This document shows, in pieces, positions 1-7,863 of a stretch of 57,948 nucleotides of DNA (positions are counted from its first letter, which is position 1; the number at the start of each line of letters is the position of its first letter). The position numbers were made by a program, and so were the translations under genes. Origin of the DNA: Stenotrophomonas maltophilia (GTDB lineage: Bacteria > Pseudomonadota > Gammaproteobacteria > Xanthomonadales > Xanthomonadaceae); NCBI RefSeq assembly GCF_013464915.1, contig NZ_RAVT01000011.1, positions 34 through 57,981 of the forward strand, read 5' to 3'. The notes below the pieces were generated by a model, which did not search any database, was not told where the DNA came from, and worked only from the letters and a program-made list of their open reading frames with translations.

Positions 1-113
1 GGGGGCGCGCCGACAGGCGCGGGGATAAGGTGGGATGCGCGGGCAAACCGCAGAGCGGTTTGCTCAAGGGGGCGCGCCGACAGGCGCGGGGATAAGGTGG
101 GATGCGCGGGCAA
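1..113. repeat. Tandem pair of 46-bp direct repeats
   Basis: Positions 1-46 and 68-113 are identical and are separated by 21 bases that contain the short palindrome AAACCGCAGAGCGGTTT. The repeat is GC-rich with no visible reading frame of its own. It lies upstream of the isocitrate dehydrogenase promoter and may extend further left outside the window. Confidence 0.85.
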
Positions 114-148
114 TTCTGCCTGGGCCGGGCACTGGGACCATGGTCTAT

Positions 149-178
149 TTGGGACCTCGGCCCCGGCTCAGGCATAAT
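149..178 (+). promoter_or_regulatory. Putative sigma70 promoter of isocitrate dehydrogenase
   Basis: TTGGGA (149-154) and CATAAT (173-178) are spaced by 18 bases and lie 80 bases upstream of the chosen start codon. The spacing and hexamers fit a sigma70 promoter; this is a by-eye call. Confidence 0.45.
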
Positions 179-257
179 TGCCGGTGAAACTTCCTTTGCG
201 CCGGCGTTTCCGGGCACGTCCGGACGGCGTTTTTCCCCCTGTTCGGAACATCGATCA

Positions 258-1262
258 ATGACGCAGAAAATTACGGTCATCCGCGGCGACGGCATTGGCC
301 CGGAAATCATGGACGCCACCCTGTTCGTGCTCGACCAGCTGAACGCTGGCCTGGAGTACGAAGACGCCGACGCCGGCCTGGTGGCCCTGGAAAAGCACGG
401 CGACCTGATGCCGGCGGTGACCCTGGAATCGATCGCGCGCAACAAGGTCGCGCTGAAGAGCCCGCTGACCACCCCGGTCGGCGGTGGCTTCACCTCGATC
501 AACGTCAGCCTGCGCCGTCACTTCGACCTGTACGCCAACGTGCGTCCGGCCCACACCTTCCCGAACACCAAGTCGCGTTTCGACAACGTCGACCTGATCA
601 CCGTTCGTGAGAACACCGAGGGTGCGTACCTGGCCGAAGGCCAGGAGGTGTCGGCCGACGGCGAGACCGCCTTCTCCGGCACCCGCATCACCCGCAAGGG
701 CTCCGAGCGCATCGTGCGCTACGCCTTCGAGCTGGCCCGCAGCGTTGGCCGCAAGAAGGTCACCGCCGTCCACAAGGCCAACATCATCAAGTCGACCTCG
801 GGCCTGTTCCTGAATGTCGCTCGTGAAGTGGCCGCGCAGTACCCGGACATCGAGTTCCAGGAAATGATCGTCGACAACTGCTGCATGCAGCTGGTGATGC
901 GTCCGGAACAGTTCGATGTGATCGTGACCACCAACCTGTTCGGCGACATCATCTCCGATCTGTGCGCTGGTCTGGTCGGCGGCCTGGGCCTGGCCCCGGG
1001 TGCCAACATCGGCAAGGACGCGGCGATCTTCGAAGCCGTGCACGGCACCGCGCCGGACATCGCCGGCCAGGGCAAGGCCAATCCGTGCGCGCTGCTGCTG
1101 GCAGCCGCGCAGATGCTGGACCACGTCGGCCAGCCGGAAAACGCCGAGCGCCTGCGCAAGGCCATCGTCGCCACGATGGAAGCCAAGGATTCGCTGACCG
1201 GCGACCTCGGCGGCACCGGTACCACCATGAGCTTTGCCCAGGCCATCGCCAGCCGCCTGTAA
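258..1262 (+). CDS. icd: NAD-dependent isocitrate dehydrogenase
   Basis: The 334-residue protein belongs to the isocitrate/isopropylmalate dehydrogenase family, which decarboxylates isocitrate to 2-oxoglutarate in the TCA cycle. It opens with the family signature ITVIRGDGIGPEIM, and contains the substrate-loop region SPLTTPVGGGFTSINVSLRR, the VRENTEGAY segment, a lysine in the VHKANI segment, and the metal-binding DIISDLCAG aspartates. The short length and the sequence type match the NAD enzymes of Xanthomonadaceae rather than the ~415-residue NADP enzyme. I chose the ATG at 258 because the frame upstream has no conserved character and everything before MTQKITVIRG lies outside the fold. A neighbouring family member, isopropylmalate dehydrogenase, is the main alternative. 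Confidence 0.9.
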   Translation: MTQKITVIRGDGIGPEIMDATLFVLDQLNAGLEYEDADAGLVALEKHGDLMPAVTLESIARNKVALKSPLTTPVGGGFTSINVSLRRHFDLYANVRPAHTFPNTKSRFDNVDLITVRENTEGAYLAEGQEVSADGETAFSGTRITRKGSERIVRYAFELARSVGRKKVTAVHKANIIKSTSGLFLNVAREVAAQYPDIEFQEMIVDNCCMQLVMRPEQFDVIVTTNLFGDIISDLCAGLVGGLGLAPGANIGKDAAIFEAVHGTAPDIAGQGKANPCALLLAAAQMLDHVGQPENAERLRKAIVATMEAKDSLTGDLGGTGTTMSFAQAIASRL

Positions 1263-1293
1263 GCGGCCGGTCGACCTCGGTTGGATCGACAGC

Positions 1294-1320
1294 GGGGCGC
1301 CTTCGGGCGCCCCGTTGCGT
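1294..1320 (+). terminator. Rho-independent terminator after isocitrate dehydrogenase
   Basis: GGGGCGCC (1294-1301), a TTCG tetraloop and GGCGCCCC (1306-1313) form a perfect 8-bp stem followed by a T-rich stretch, 32 bases after the stop codon. Confidence 0.75.
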
Positions 1321-1330
1321 TTACGTCGGG

Positions 1331-1354
1331 GTAGATCCACGCCATGCGTGGATG
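1331..1354. repeat. GTAG-type palindromic repeat (SMAG-like)
   Basis: The element starts GTAG and contains ATCCACGC-CAT-GCGTGGAT, an 8-bp inverted repeat with a 3-base loop. A second copy of the same palindrome occurs at 50731-50749. Such GTAG repeats are described as abundant intergenic elements in Stenotrophomonas maltophilia, which supports the host assignment. Confidence 0.7.
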
Positions 1355-1505
1355 ACGGGTGCTGGTGGCGCGCAGCCACCCATGGGAGGCTCTATCGGGT
1401 GTGGTCTGTGCGCAATTTGCACAGAACATGTGATTCAAGGCGGCTGGTTCGTGCGTCTTGCGCTCCGCATCCTGTGCCCCACATCCACCGCACAGGAGCC
1501 CTCCC

Positions 1506-2249
1506 ATGAACCTCTCCGCCTTCGGCCTGGCCAGCCTGATCGGCATGGCCGCCACCGCCCCGGTCGCGGCTGCCGAACCGTCCCATCCCACCATCCGCCA
1601 CATGGCCGGCGCGCCTGTCGCCGCCTCGCTGGATGCAGCGAAGACCGCCGTACTGGTGATCGACTTCCAGAACGAATATTTCGATGCCAGCGCCGCACCG
1701 GGCTTTGCCGGAGGCCGCATGGTCATCCCTGGCGGCGTGGCCGCGCTGCGCCAGGCCAAGCGCGTGGTGCAGTTCGCCGACGCCCATGGCATCCGCGTGA
1801 TCCACGTGCAGCACGTGCTGCCGGCCGGCGCGCCGTTGTTCGCACAGGGCAGCGTCAACGCCGCCTTCCATCACGACCTGCAGCCGCGCCAGGGCGAGAC
1901 CGTGGTGCAGAAGGACAACGTGAGCGTGTTCGCAGGCGCCTCGGCTGCCGTGCTGGACGCCGTGCTGAAGGACGCCGGCGTCGATACGCTGATCGTGACC
2001 GGCCTGCAGACCCATGCCTGCGTGGCCGGTGCCGCCCGCGATGCCGCCGCTGCACCGCGTGGTTACCGGGTGATCGTGTCGTCCGATGCGACAGCCAGTC
2101 GTGATCTGGATCTGGCTGGCGGCCAGCGCATGGATCATCGCGTGCTGCACGAGGCCTCGCTGGCGCAGATCGAGGACACCTTCGGTGACGTTCTGAGTGC
2201 CGATGCAATCCTGGCGCTGCCAGTGCGCAAGGCCGCCGACGGCGCTTGA
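1506..2249 (+). CDS. Secreted isochorismatase-family cysteine hydrolase
   Basis: The 247-residue protein has an isochorismatase-like hydrolase fold, a family that cleaves amides, nicotinamide or isochorismate through a Cys nucleophile. The predicted triad is visible: Asp53 in VLVIDFQNEYF, Lys136 in VVQKDNVSVF, and Cys172 in GLQTHACV. Unusually for the family it begins with a signal peptide (residues 1-23, ending APVAAA), so the enzyme probably works in the periplasm. The start at 1506 is supported by AGGAG about 8 bases upstream and by the signal peptide beginning there. The LysR gene follows after 53 bases in the same direction, which suggests that regulator may control it. The substrate is unknown. 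Confidence 0.85.
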   Translation: MNLSAFGLASLIGMAATAPVAAAEPSHPTIRHMAGAPVAASLDAAKTAVLVIDFQNEYFDASAAPGFAGGRMVIPGGVAALRQAKRVVQFADAHGIRVIHVQHVLPAGAPLFAQGSVNAAFHHDLQPRQGETVVQKDNVSVFAGASAAVLDAVLKDAGVDTLIVTGLQTHACVAGAARDAAAAPRGYRVIVSSDATASRDLDLAGGQRMDHRVLHEASLAQIEDTFGDVLSADAILALPVRKAADGA

Positions 2250-2302
2250 TAAGCTGGCGGGGCCCGCATGCCGTGGGCCCCGCCAGGTGGAGTTGCCCGT
2301 TG

Positions 2303-3211
2303 ATGGATCATTTCGCCGCCCTGCGTGCGCTGCGCGCCATCGTCGACGCAGGCAGCTTCACCGCTGCGGCCGAACGCCTGGGCACGACCCACTCGGCGAT
2401 GTCACGGCAGCTGCGGCAACTGGAAGACCACCTGCAGGTGCGCCTGCTCGATCGAAACAGCCGCCGGCTGTCACTGACCGAAGCCGGACGCGATTACTAC
2501 CGGGAGGCCGGTGCGCTGCTCGATCGTCTGCAGGAGGCGGATGACCGCGCGCGTGCAGGACAGGCCCAGCCCAGTGGCTCAGTGCGGATCAGCGTGCCGC
2601 AGGTGGTGGCCAGCCAGGAGTTGCCGCACTGGATGCCCTCGTTCCTGCAGCGTTACCCGCAGGTCTCGCTGGACCTGTCGGCTGATGATCAGCTGGTCGA
2701 TGTCGTGGGCGGTGGTTTCGACCTGGCCCTGCGCATTGCGGCTTCATTGCCGGACAGCCAGCTGGTCGCACGTGAACTGGCCAGCTGCCCGCGCATCCTG
2801 GTGGCCGCGCCATCCTATCTGGCCCGGCACGGCCTGCCGCGGCAGGCGGCCGACCTTGCGCAGCACACGCTGCTGGGCTTCAGTCCCACGCCGTCGATGC
2901 TGCCCTGGCAGCTGCAGGGGCCGCGTGGTGCCTGCATGAACATCGAGGCTGGCCAGCGCCTGCGCGTAGATGCCACGCCGGCGCTGTATGCCGCCGCGCT
3001 GGCGGGAATGGGCATCAGCCTGTTCACCGCACTGACCGTGCAGGAAGACCTGCGTGCCGGCCGTTTGATCCGTGTGCTGCCGGCCTGGCATGCGGGGCAG
3101 CGACGCTACTTCGCGCTGTATCCACATGCGCGTGCGCTGGCCCCCAAGGTGCGTGCGCTGGTCGAGCACCTCGCAGCGCACTACGCTGCACAGGTGGGCG
3201 CGGCAGGGTAG
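2303..3211 (+). CDS. LysR-family transcriptional regulator
   Basis: The 302-residue protein has the classic LysR layout. A winged helix-turn-helix occupies residues 1-60 (FTAAAERLGTTHSAMSRQLRQ, then LLDRNSRRLSLTEAGRDYY), followed by a linker helix and an effector-binding domain from about residue 88. The ATG at 2303 gives the usual LysR N-terminus MDHFAALRALRAIVDAGS. It lies between the isochorismatase-like hydrolase and the TauE/SafE-type permease, all on the same strand, so it may regulate one or both neighbours. The inducer cannot be predicted. Confidence 0.9.
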   Translation: MDHFAALRALRAIVDAGSFTAAAERLGTTHSAMSRQLRQLEDHLQVRLLDRNSRRLSLTEAGRDYYREAGALLDRLQEADDRARAGQAQPSGSVRISVPQVVASQELPHWMPSFLQRYPQVSLDLSADDQLVDVVGGGFDLALRIAASLPDSQLVARELASCPRILVAAPSYLARHGLPRQAADLAQHTLLGFSPTPSMLPWQLQGPRGACMNIEAGQRLRVDATPALYAAALAGMGISLFTALTVQEDLRAGRLIRVLPAWHAGQRRYFALYPHARALAPKVRALVEHLAAHYAAQVGAAG

Positions 3212-3236
3212 TCGCGCGGCTGCAACCGAGGTGGTG

Positions 3237-3998
3237 ATGGAGTCGGTGTATCTGCTGGTCGCGCTCGGCGCGATCGTCGCCGGATTCGTGCAGGGGCTGT
3301 CGGGTTTCGCCTTCGGCATGGTGGCGATGTCGTTCTGGGCATGGGGGCTGGAGCCGCGACTGGCGGCCGCACTGTCGGTGTTCGGCGCGCTGGTCGGCCA
3401 GCTGGTGGCGGTGTTCACCGTGCGCCGCGGCTTCAACCTGCGCCTGCTGCTGCCCTTCGTGCTGGGTGGGCTGGCCGGCATTCCGCTGGGCGTGATGGTG
3501 CTGCCGCAGCTGGACATGGACTGGTTCAAGGCTTTGCTGGGCGGCTTCCTGGCGCTGTGGTGCCCGGTGATGCTGATGGCGCGCTCGTTGCCGCCGATCA
3601 CCATCGGAGGGCGCGTGGGTGACGCCATTGCCGGCATGGCCGGTGGCGTGCTCAGCGGCATCGGTGGCTTCGCCGGGCCGGTGCCGACGTTGTGGAGCAC
3701 GCTGCGCGGCTTCGGCAAGGACGAGCAGCGCGCGGTCATCCAGAACTTCAACCTGGCCATGCTGGCGGTGACCATGGCCACCTATGTCGGCAGCGGCCTG
3801 GTGGAGCGGCAGATGCTGCCGTACTTCGCCATCGTGGCGCCGGCCATGCTGGTGCCGACCCTGCTGGGCGCGCGGGTCTACATCGGTATCAGCGAGGCGC
3901 GCTTCCGGCAGGTCGTGCTGAGCCTGCTGACCGCATCCGGCATCGCATTGCTGGCCTCGTCGCTGCCGGCGCTGCTGGCGCGCGCGCCGGCAGCCTGA
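3237..3998 (+). CDS. TSUP (TauE/SafE) family permease
   Basis: The 253-residue, highly hydrophobic protein has about eight membrane segments in two repeats and resembles the sulfite exporter TauE/SafE family, which moves sulfur-containing anions and organic acids across the inner membrane. The GxxxGxxxGxGG-like run around residues 135-145 (GMAGGVLSGIGGFAGP) is typical of the second repeat. The ATG at 3237 follows the LysR stop by 25 bases and starts directly with the first membrane helix; a GTG three bases upstream is possible. The substrate is not determinable from sequence. Confidence 0.8.
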   Translation: MESVYLLVALGAIVAGFVQGLSGFAFGMVAMSFWAWGLEPRLAAALSVFGALVGQLVAVFTVRRGFNLRLLLPFVLGGLAGIPLGVMVLPQLDMDWFKALLGGFLALWCPVMLMARSLPPITIGGRVGDAIAGMAGGVLSGIGGFAGPVPTLWSTLRGFGKDEQRAVIQNFNLAMLAVTMATYVGSGLVERQMLPYFAIVAPAMLVPTLLGARVYIGISEARFRQVVLSLLTASGIALLASSLPALLARAPAA

Positions 3999-4001
3999 GG
4001 C

Positions 4002-4622
4002 TCAGGCCGGGCGGGACATGCGGAAGCGTTGTCCGGCGCCGATGCGGAAGTAATCGGCGGGGCCGCCGCCGCGCAGGATCGGCGCCGCGGCAGCGGTGTC
4101 GTAGATGCCATCGACCAGCAGACGGGCGTCGATGTGCACCGCGACCACTTCGCCCAGCACCAGCCAGCCGTTGGTGTCCTGCCCGGCAGCATCGCGCAGG
4201 CGCACGATCTGGGTGCAGCGGCACTCCATGCTCACCGGGCTCTGAGCCACGCGGGGTGGGGCGACCTGCGTGGAGGCCAGTGGCATCAGCCCGGCCAGGG
4301 CGAACTCGTCGACCTCCGGCCCGACTGCACGACAGCTTTCGTTCATCGCTTCGGCCAGGTCGAAGGTCGCCAGGTTCCAGACGAACTCACCGGTCGCTTC
4401 GATGTTGCGCAGCGAGTCTTTGCGGCCCTGGCTGGAGAAACCGATGATCGGCGGGGTGTAGTTGAACGCATTGAAGAAGCTGTACGGCGCCAGGTTCAAT
4501 GTTCCTTCGGCGTCGCAGCTGGAAATCCAGCCGATCGGGCGTGGGCCGATGATGGCGTTGAACGGGTCGTGCGGCAGGCGGTGGCCGTCGGCCGGGCGGT
4601 AGCTGTGGAAGGTGCAGGACAT
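4002..4622 (-). CDS. Flavin reductase-like FMN-binding protein
   Basis: The 206-residue protein matches the flavin reductase / DIM6-NTAB split-barrel family. Typical segments are IIGPRPIGWISS near the N-terminus, LNLAPYSFFNAFNYTPP, and KDSLRNIEATGEFVWNL. Members bind FMN and reduce flavins or act as the reductase partner of monooxygenases. I start it at MSCTFHSYRP (4622) because the 14 codons upstream run into the terminator hairpin of the neighbouring gene. It converges with the TSUP permease, with 3 bases between the stop codons. Confidence 0.8.
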   Translation of the reverse strand: MSCTFHSYRPADGHRLPHDPFNAIIGPRPIGWISSCDAEGTLNLAPYSFFNAFNYTPPIIGFSSQGRKDSLRNIEATGEFVWNLATFDLAEAMNESCRAVGPEVDEFALAGLMPLASTQVAPPRVAQSPVSMECRCTQIVRLRDAAGQDTNGWLVLGEVVAVHIDARLLVDGIYDTAAAAPILRGGGPADYFRIGAGQRFRMSRPA

Positions 4623-4635
4623 GGGGCAGGGTTCC

Positions 4636-4669
4636 AAAAAAAAGCCGTGATCCTCGCGGACCACGGCTT
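4636..4669 (-). terminator. Terminator of the Bax-inhibitor-like gene
   Basis: On the minus strand AAGCCGTG and CACGGCTT form an 8-bp stem (4642-4649 with 4662-4669) followed by a run of eight T residues. It lies 23 bases beyond the stop of the YccA-like gene and before the flavin reductase start. Confidence 0.85.
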
Positions 4670-4691
4670 GTCGTTTACGACCTGGTGGGGT

Positions 4692-5450
4692 TCAGCGCTG
4701 CTGGATCTTCGACAGCAGGCGCAGGAACTCCACATACAGCCAGACCAGGGTCACCATCAGGCCGAATGCGCCATACCACTCCATGTACTTCGGCGCGCGC
4801 TGGGCCACGCCGGTTTCGATGAAGTCGAAATCCAGCACCAGGTTCAGCGCGGCGACGACCACCACGAACAGGCTGAAGGCGATACCCAGCCAGCTGGAAT
4901 CGTGGATCACCGGCACGTCGATGTTGAAGAAGCCGAGCACGAACGAGGCCAGGTAGAGCAGGGCGATACCGCCGGTTGCCGCGACCACGCCCATCTTGAA
5001 GTTCTCGGTGGCCTTGATCACGCCGCTGCGGTAGGCGATCAGCAGCGCGAACAGGGTGCCGAAGGTCAGCAGCACCGCCTGGAACACGATGCCTGGGAAC
5101 TTGGCGTTGAAGACGGCCGAGATGGCGCCGAGGAAAAGCCCCTCGACCAGCGCGTACATCGGCGCGGTGACCGGGGACCATTCCTTCTTGAAGACGGTGA
5201 CCAGTGCCAGCACCAGGCCGCCGATCGCGCCGCCCATGGCGTACAGCCTGGCCACGTCCATGACCTGGTCGTATTCGTCGATCGACTGGTTCCAGGCGAA
5301 GGCCGCCGTCAACACTGTCAGCAGCAGCAGGAAACCGGTCTTGTTGACGGTGCCGTTGAGGGTCATGGCCTGGTCGGGGCTGGTCACCACCGAGCCACTG
5401 GCGAGGTCGAGGAAGGTCGACTCGGAAAGAGCCGGGTTGCCGCTGCGCAT
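4692..5450 (-). CDS. Bax inhibitor-1 / YccA family inner-membrane protein
   Basis: The 252-residue protein has about seven hydrophobic segments and matches the BI-1/YccA (TMBIM) family, in E. coli a modulator of FtsH. The N-terminal 45 residues are soluble (MRSGNPALSESTFLDLASGS), as in the DUF4870/YccA branch of Xanthomonadaceae, and the first helix begins at KTGFLLLLTVLTAAFAW. The C-terminus EWYGAFGLMVTLVWLYVEFL is typical of the family. It has its own downstream terminator. Its exact physiological role here is unknown. Confidence 0.85.
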   Translation of the reverse strand: MRSGNPALSESTFLDLASGSVVTSPDQAMTLNGTVNKTGFLLLLTVLTAAFAWNQSIDEYDQVMDVARLYAMGGAIGGLVLALVTVFKKEWSPVTAPMYALVEGLFLGAISAVFNAKFPGIVFQAVLLTFGTLFALLIAYRSGVIKATENFKMGVVAATGGIALLYLASFVLGFFNIDVPVIHDSSWLGIAFSLFVVVVAALNLVLDFDFIETGVAQRAPKYMEWYGAFGLMVTLVWLYVEFLRLLSKIQQR

Positions 5451-5631
5451 GCGTGTTCTCCGTGCGAATGAGGGGCTGGACGGCCATCCGGCCGATGACC
5501 GGGAGCATAGCCGATGGTTGCACGTGGTGCCGTGTCAGGCTTCGGGTGCGGGTCGCCCGCGTTGACAGTTCATGATGCGCTTGGCCACAATGACCAGCTC
5601 CCCGGGCCTGTGCCCGAGGGGATTGCAAGAC

Positions 5632-5708
5632 CGGGGTATAGCGCAGTCTGGTAGCGCGCCTGCTTTGGGAGCAGGATGTCGGGGGTTCGAATCCCTCTAC
5701 CCCGACCA
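5632..5708 (+). tRNA. tRNA-Pro(TGG)
   Basis: A 77-base cloverleaf with encoded CCA. The anticodon loop TTTGGGA gives TGG, reading CCA and related Pro codons; the acceptor stem CGGGGTA pairs with TACCCCG and the T-loop GTTCGAAT is canonical. Confidence 0.97.
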
Positions 5709-5747
5709 ATCCCACATCACGTCGGATTGGACGCCGTTCCGGTTCGG

Positions 5748-5824
5748 GCGCCCGTAGCTCAACTGGATAGAGCACCGGCCTTCTAAGCCGGCGGTTACAG
5801 GTTCGATTCCTGTCGGGCGCGCCA
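5748..5824 (+). tRNA. tRNA-Arg(TCT)
   Basis: A 77-base cloverleaf with encoded CCA. The anticodon loop CTTCTAA gives TCT (AGA codons); the acceptor stem GCGCCCG pairs with CGGGCGC. It lies 39 bases after tRNA-Pro and may be in the same transcript. Confidence 0.97.
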
Positions 5825-5998
5825 TCGGCGAGGCACTGGGATCGCATCGGCGGATGTGAAGAAGTGCTTGCAAAAGCGTAAAGACTCCACCAGAATATCG
5901 GACTCGCTTCGGCGGACCGGAACTTCGGTGACAGTCCCCAGGCAAAGGTTTGAGGTTCCAGCGCCAGCTGATATCGGCGAGGGAACAAAAGTTTCAGT

Positions 5999-6076
5999 GG
6001 TGGCTGTAGCTCAGTTGGTTAGAGTACCGGATTGTGATTCCGGTGGTCGGGGGTTCGAATCCCCTCAGCCACCCCA
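5999..6076 (+). tRNA. tRNA-His(GTG), prophage integration target
   Basis: The cloverleaf carries the tRNA-His hallmark, an extra G(-1) at 5999 opposite C73, and a GTG anticodon in the loop ATTGTGATT. CCA is encoded. From the anticodon arm onward (6030) the sequence is repeated exactly at 50196, so the phage attachment core restores the 3' part of the gene and leaves the tRNA intact at attL. Confidence 0.97.
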
Positions 6077-6079
6077 CTG
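6030..6079 (+). other. attL core of the prophage
   Basis: The 50 bases 6030-6079 are identical to 50196-50245. The repeat begins inside the tRNA-His anticodon stem and ends three bases after CCA (CTG). Sequences diverge on both sides, marking the crossover region used by the tyrosine integrase. Confidence 0.95.
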
Positions 6080-6089
6080 TTTTCTTACT

Positions 6090-6127
6090 ACCGTCGCTAA
6101 GTTACTGAAAAGTAAGCTGGCGACGGT
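6090..6127. other. Stem-loop between attL and the integrase gene
   Basis: ACCGTCGC (6090-6097) pairs with GCGACGGT (6120-6127), and an inner TTACT/AGTAA stem closes a GAAA loop. In the plus direction it is followed by CAGTTTT, so it could terminate tRNA-His transcription; it also sits just after the integrase stop on the other strand and could insulate the two. Confidence 0.6.
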
Positions 6128-6138
6128 CAGTTTTGGTA

Positions 6139-7377
6139 CTACAATCCCTCGTTGGCAATCAATCCCCGTCTCGGAACGTCACCTGTGGGCGTCACCTGCG
6201 GCGCAGCCCGCAATTGCTCCAGCGCAGACTTGCCGATGAGCGCCTGTTCGGCCAGCACCTTCGCGTAGGTCTCCGACGTGGTGCGGATGTCCCGATGCCC
6301 CAGCCACTCCTGCACGAGCTTGATGTTGCCGGTCGCCAGCAGCAGCCGGGTGGCGCAGGTGTGCCGCAGCGAGTGGATCACGCACTCCTTCTCCTTGGCG
6401 AGATGCGTCCCCTTTCGCGCACGATTCCAGAGCTTGTTGGCGCGGGTCTTGTTGAGCGTGGAGAAGGGGCCGGTCTGCTCCTTGCCTGCCGCCCTGCGCC
6501 GCCGCTGGACCACTTCCGAGGCGCGGGAGGTCAACGGGATGGTGCGCTGCCGGCCGCCTTTCAGTTCCCCGTGACGCCAGAAGCGAACGGCGGTCGGCGG
6601 GGTTCCCACCAGGTCGCTCCAGCGCAGGTTGAATGCCTGGCTCAGGCGGCAGCCCACGTCGGCCAGGAACACGAACAGGTCGTGGTAGTCCTTACCGTCG
6701 CGCGTCCGCGGCCGACCGCCGTACTCGGGGTCGGGCAGGATGTCCCACGCGAGCACGCGGGAGAGGATCAGCTCCTCGTCCTCAATGGTCAGGGTGAACT
6801 GGCGCGCGTTGTCGCGCTCGTCGCTCGGCCGGTACTCCGGGATGGCGGCCAGCATGCGCCCGGCCTTCGCCTCGCGGCGCAGGACGGCCATCAGGGCGTG
6901 CATCTTGCGGTTGATGGTCGCCGGAGCAGCTCCCTCGGCCTCCATCTTGGTCACCATCGCGTCCACTGCGGCCTGGGTGATGTCGTTGATGGGCGTGTCC
7001 TCGCCCAGGAAGCCCTGGACGATCTTGCAGTTGGTGCGGACGGTCTCGATGGACTTGAGCTTGCCCCAAAAGTTGCGGTCGTCCAGGGCGTCATCCATCG
7101 CGTCCTTGAGGGTGCGCTGCCGGGCCTTGGCTTTCGCCACGGCCATCTGCGCCGACCGGGACTTGCCCCGGATGAGTTCGCGCAGCACGTCCTCGGAAAC
7201 GTCGGGGTCGTCGCGCAGGGCGTCGAGGACCGCCTGCTCCTTGCGCTCGGCTGCCACGCGGTCGCGGGTGCCGGTGGACAAGCGCACGCGCCGGTATCCC
7301 TCCTGCACGTCGAGCATGTAGTAGCGCTTATCGGGCGCACCCGGCTTGGGCGCGGTCCCTTTGAGGCGAAGGGCCAT
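6139..7377 (-). CDS. int: Prophage tyrosine integrase
   Basis: The 412-residue protein is a tyrosine recombinase that catalyses attP x attB recombination. An arm-binding N-terminal region (to about residue 85) and a core-binding SAM-like domain (about 90-185) precede the catalytic domain, where the conserved residues are visible: Arg244 (VGCRLSQAF), Lys273, His335 and Arg338 (HSLRHT), His361 (LGHRD) and the nucleophile Tyr371 (SETYAKV). I start at MALRLKGTAP because GGAG lies 7 bases upstream and the preceding 17 codons overlap a terminator hairpin. The stop codon is 60 bases from the att core. Its 3' end contains two GTCACCT sites that may be integrase arm sites. Confidence 0.97.
   Translation of the reverse strand: MALRLKGTAPKPGAPDKRYYMLDVQEGYRRVRLSTGTRDRVAAERKEQAVLDALRDDPDVSEDVLRELIRGKSRSAQMAVAKAKARQRTLKDAMDDALDDRNFWGKLKSIETVRTNCKIVQGFLGEDTPINDITQAAVDAMVTKMEAEGAAPATINRKMHALMAVLRREAKAGRMLAAIPEYRPSDERDNARQFTLTIEDEELILSRVLAWDILPDPEYGGRPRTRDGKDYHDLFVFLADVGCRLSQAFNLRWSDLVGTPPTAVRFWRHGELKGGRQRTIPLTSRASEVVQRRRRAAGKEQTGPFSTLNKTRANKLWNRARKGTHLAKEKECVIHSLRHTCATRLLLATGNIKLVQEWLGHRDIRTTSETYAKVLAEQALIGKSALEQLRAAPQVTPTGDVPRRGLIANEGL
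6178..6197. promoter_or_regulatory. Candidate integrase arm-type sites, left arm
   Basis: Two GTCACCT copies (6178-6184 and 6191-6197), 13 bases apart, lie about 100 bases inside attL within the 3' end of int. The same heptamer is clustered near attR (50075-50136), as expected for arm-type binding sites. Confidence 0.5.
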
Positions 7378-7394
7378 GTGTATCTCCAAAAATG

Positions 7395-7418
7395 AAAAGG
7401 CCCGCACTAGGCGGGCCT
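7395..7418 (-). terminator. Terminator directly upstream of int
   Basis: On the minus strand AGGCCCGC, a five-base loop and GCGGGCCT form a stem followed by TTTTCATTTTT and then the GGAG of the integrase ribosome site. It ends transcription coming from the MarR-like gene or attenuates int. A near-identical hairpin precedes the ArdA gene. Confidence 0.75.
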
Positions 7419-7442
7419 CGGGGCACAACGGGGTGTTGGGGG

Positions 7443-7817
7443 TTAGGCGGCTGCGACGCGCGCCGTCACCTTGCGGTTGACACGTTCTGCGAGCGAAGCC
7501 AGCCAGTGCAGCGCCTTGGTCGTCGGGAAGATCAGGTTGCGCTTGCGGTAGGCGGGATCAGGGCGCTGCTCCAGGAAGTCAGGCCCCGGCTCGCGGTTAC
7601 GCTTGATAGACGACAGGTCGAGCACATTGCGGCTCACTGCGGAGGGAGAGAGTCCGCCGAGGACGCGCTCAAGGTCCACCTGCTGAATGCCCGGCTCGTC
7701 CACAACGGCGAGTAGGGTGAGGATGCGGGTGGCGGTGATGTCCTCGTCGATCTCTTCCCGGAAGGCTGACAGTGCGGTTGTGAGAATGGCCGTCAGTTCT
7801 TTCTGCGAGAGATTCAT
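7443..7817 (-). CDS. MarR-like winged-helix DNA-binding protein
   Basis: The 124-residue protein has the length and layout of a small MarR-type regulator. A helical N-terminus (residues 1-35) is followed by a helix-turn-helix (VDLERVLGGLSPSAVSRNVL, about 47-66) and a wing containing DPAYRKRNLIFPTTKA, then a C-terminal helix. It lies between the early microgenes and the integrase and is separated from int by a terminator. It is the best visible candidate for a phage transcription factor governing lysogeny or integrase expression, but that role is inferred. No ligand can be predicted. Confidence 0.75.
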   Translation of the reverse strand: MNLSQKELTAILTTALSAFREEIDEDITATRILTLLAVVDEPGIQQVDLERVLGGLSPSAVSRNVLDLSSIKRNREPGPDFLEQRPDPAYRKRNLIFPTTKALHWLASLAERVNRKVTARVAAA

Positions 7818-7863
7818 GGTGCGCTCATTTTCCGTAAGGGGATGGTTCCCCCTTGGGAAACCA

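Noticed and set aside
255-1379. Long antisense frame opposite isocitrate dehydrogenase
   Set aside because: Shadow frame caused by the GC bias of the real gene; its translation is His/Val/Gln/Arg-rich without any domain. Many similar shadows elsewhere were dropped.
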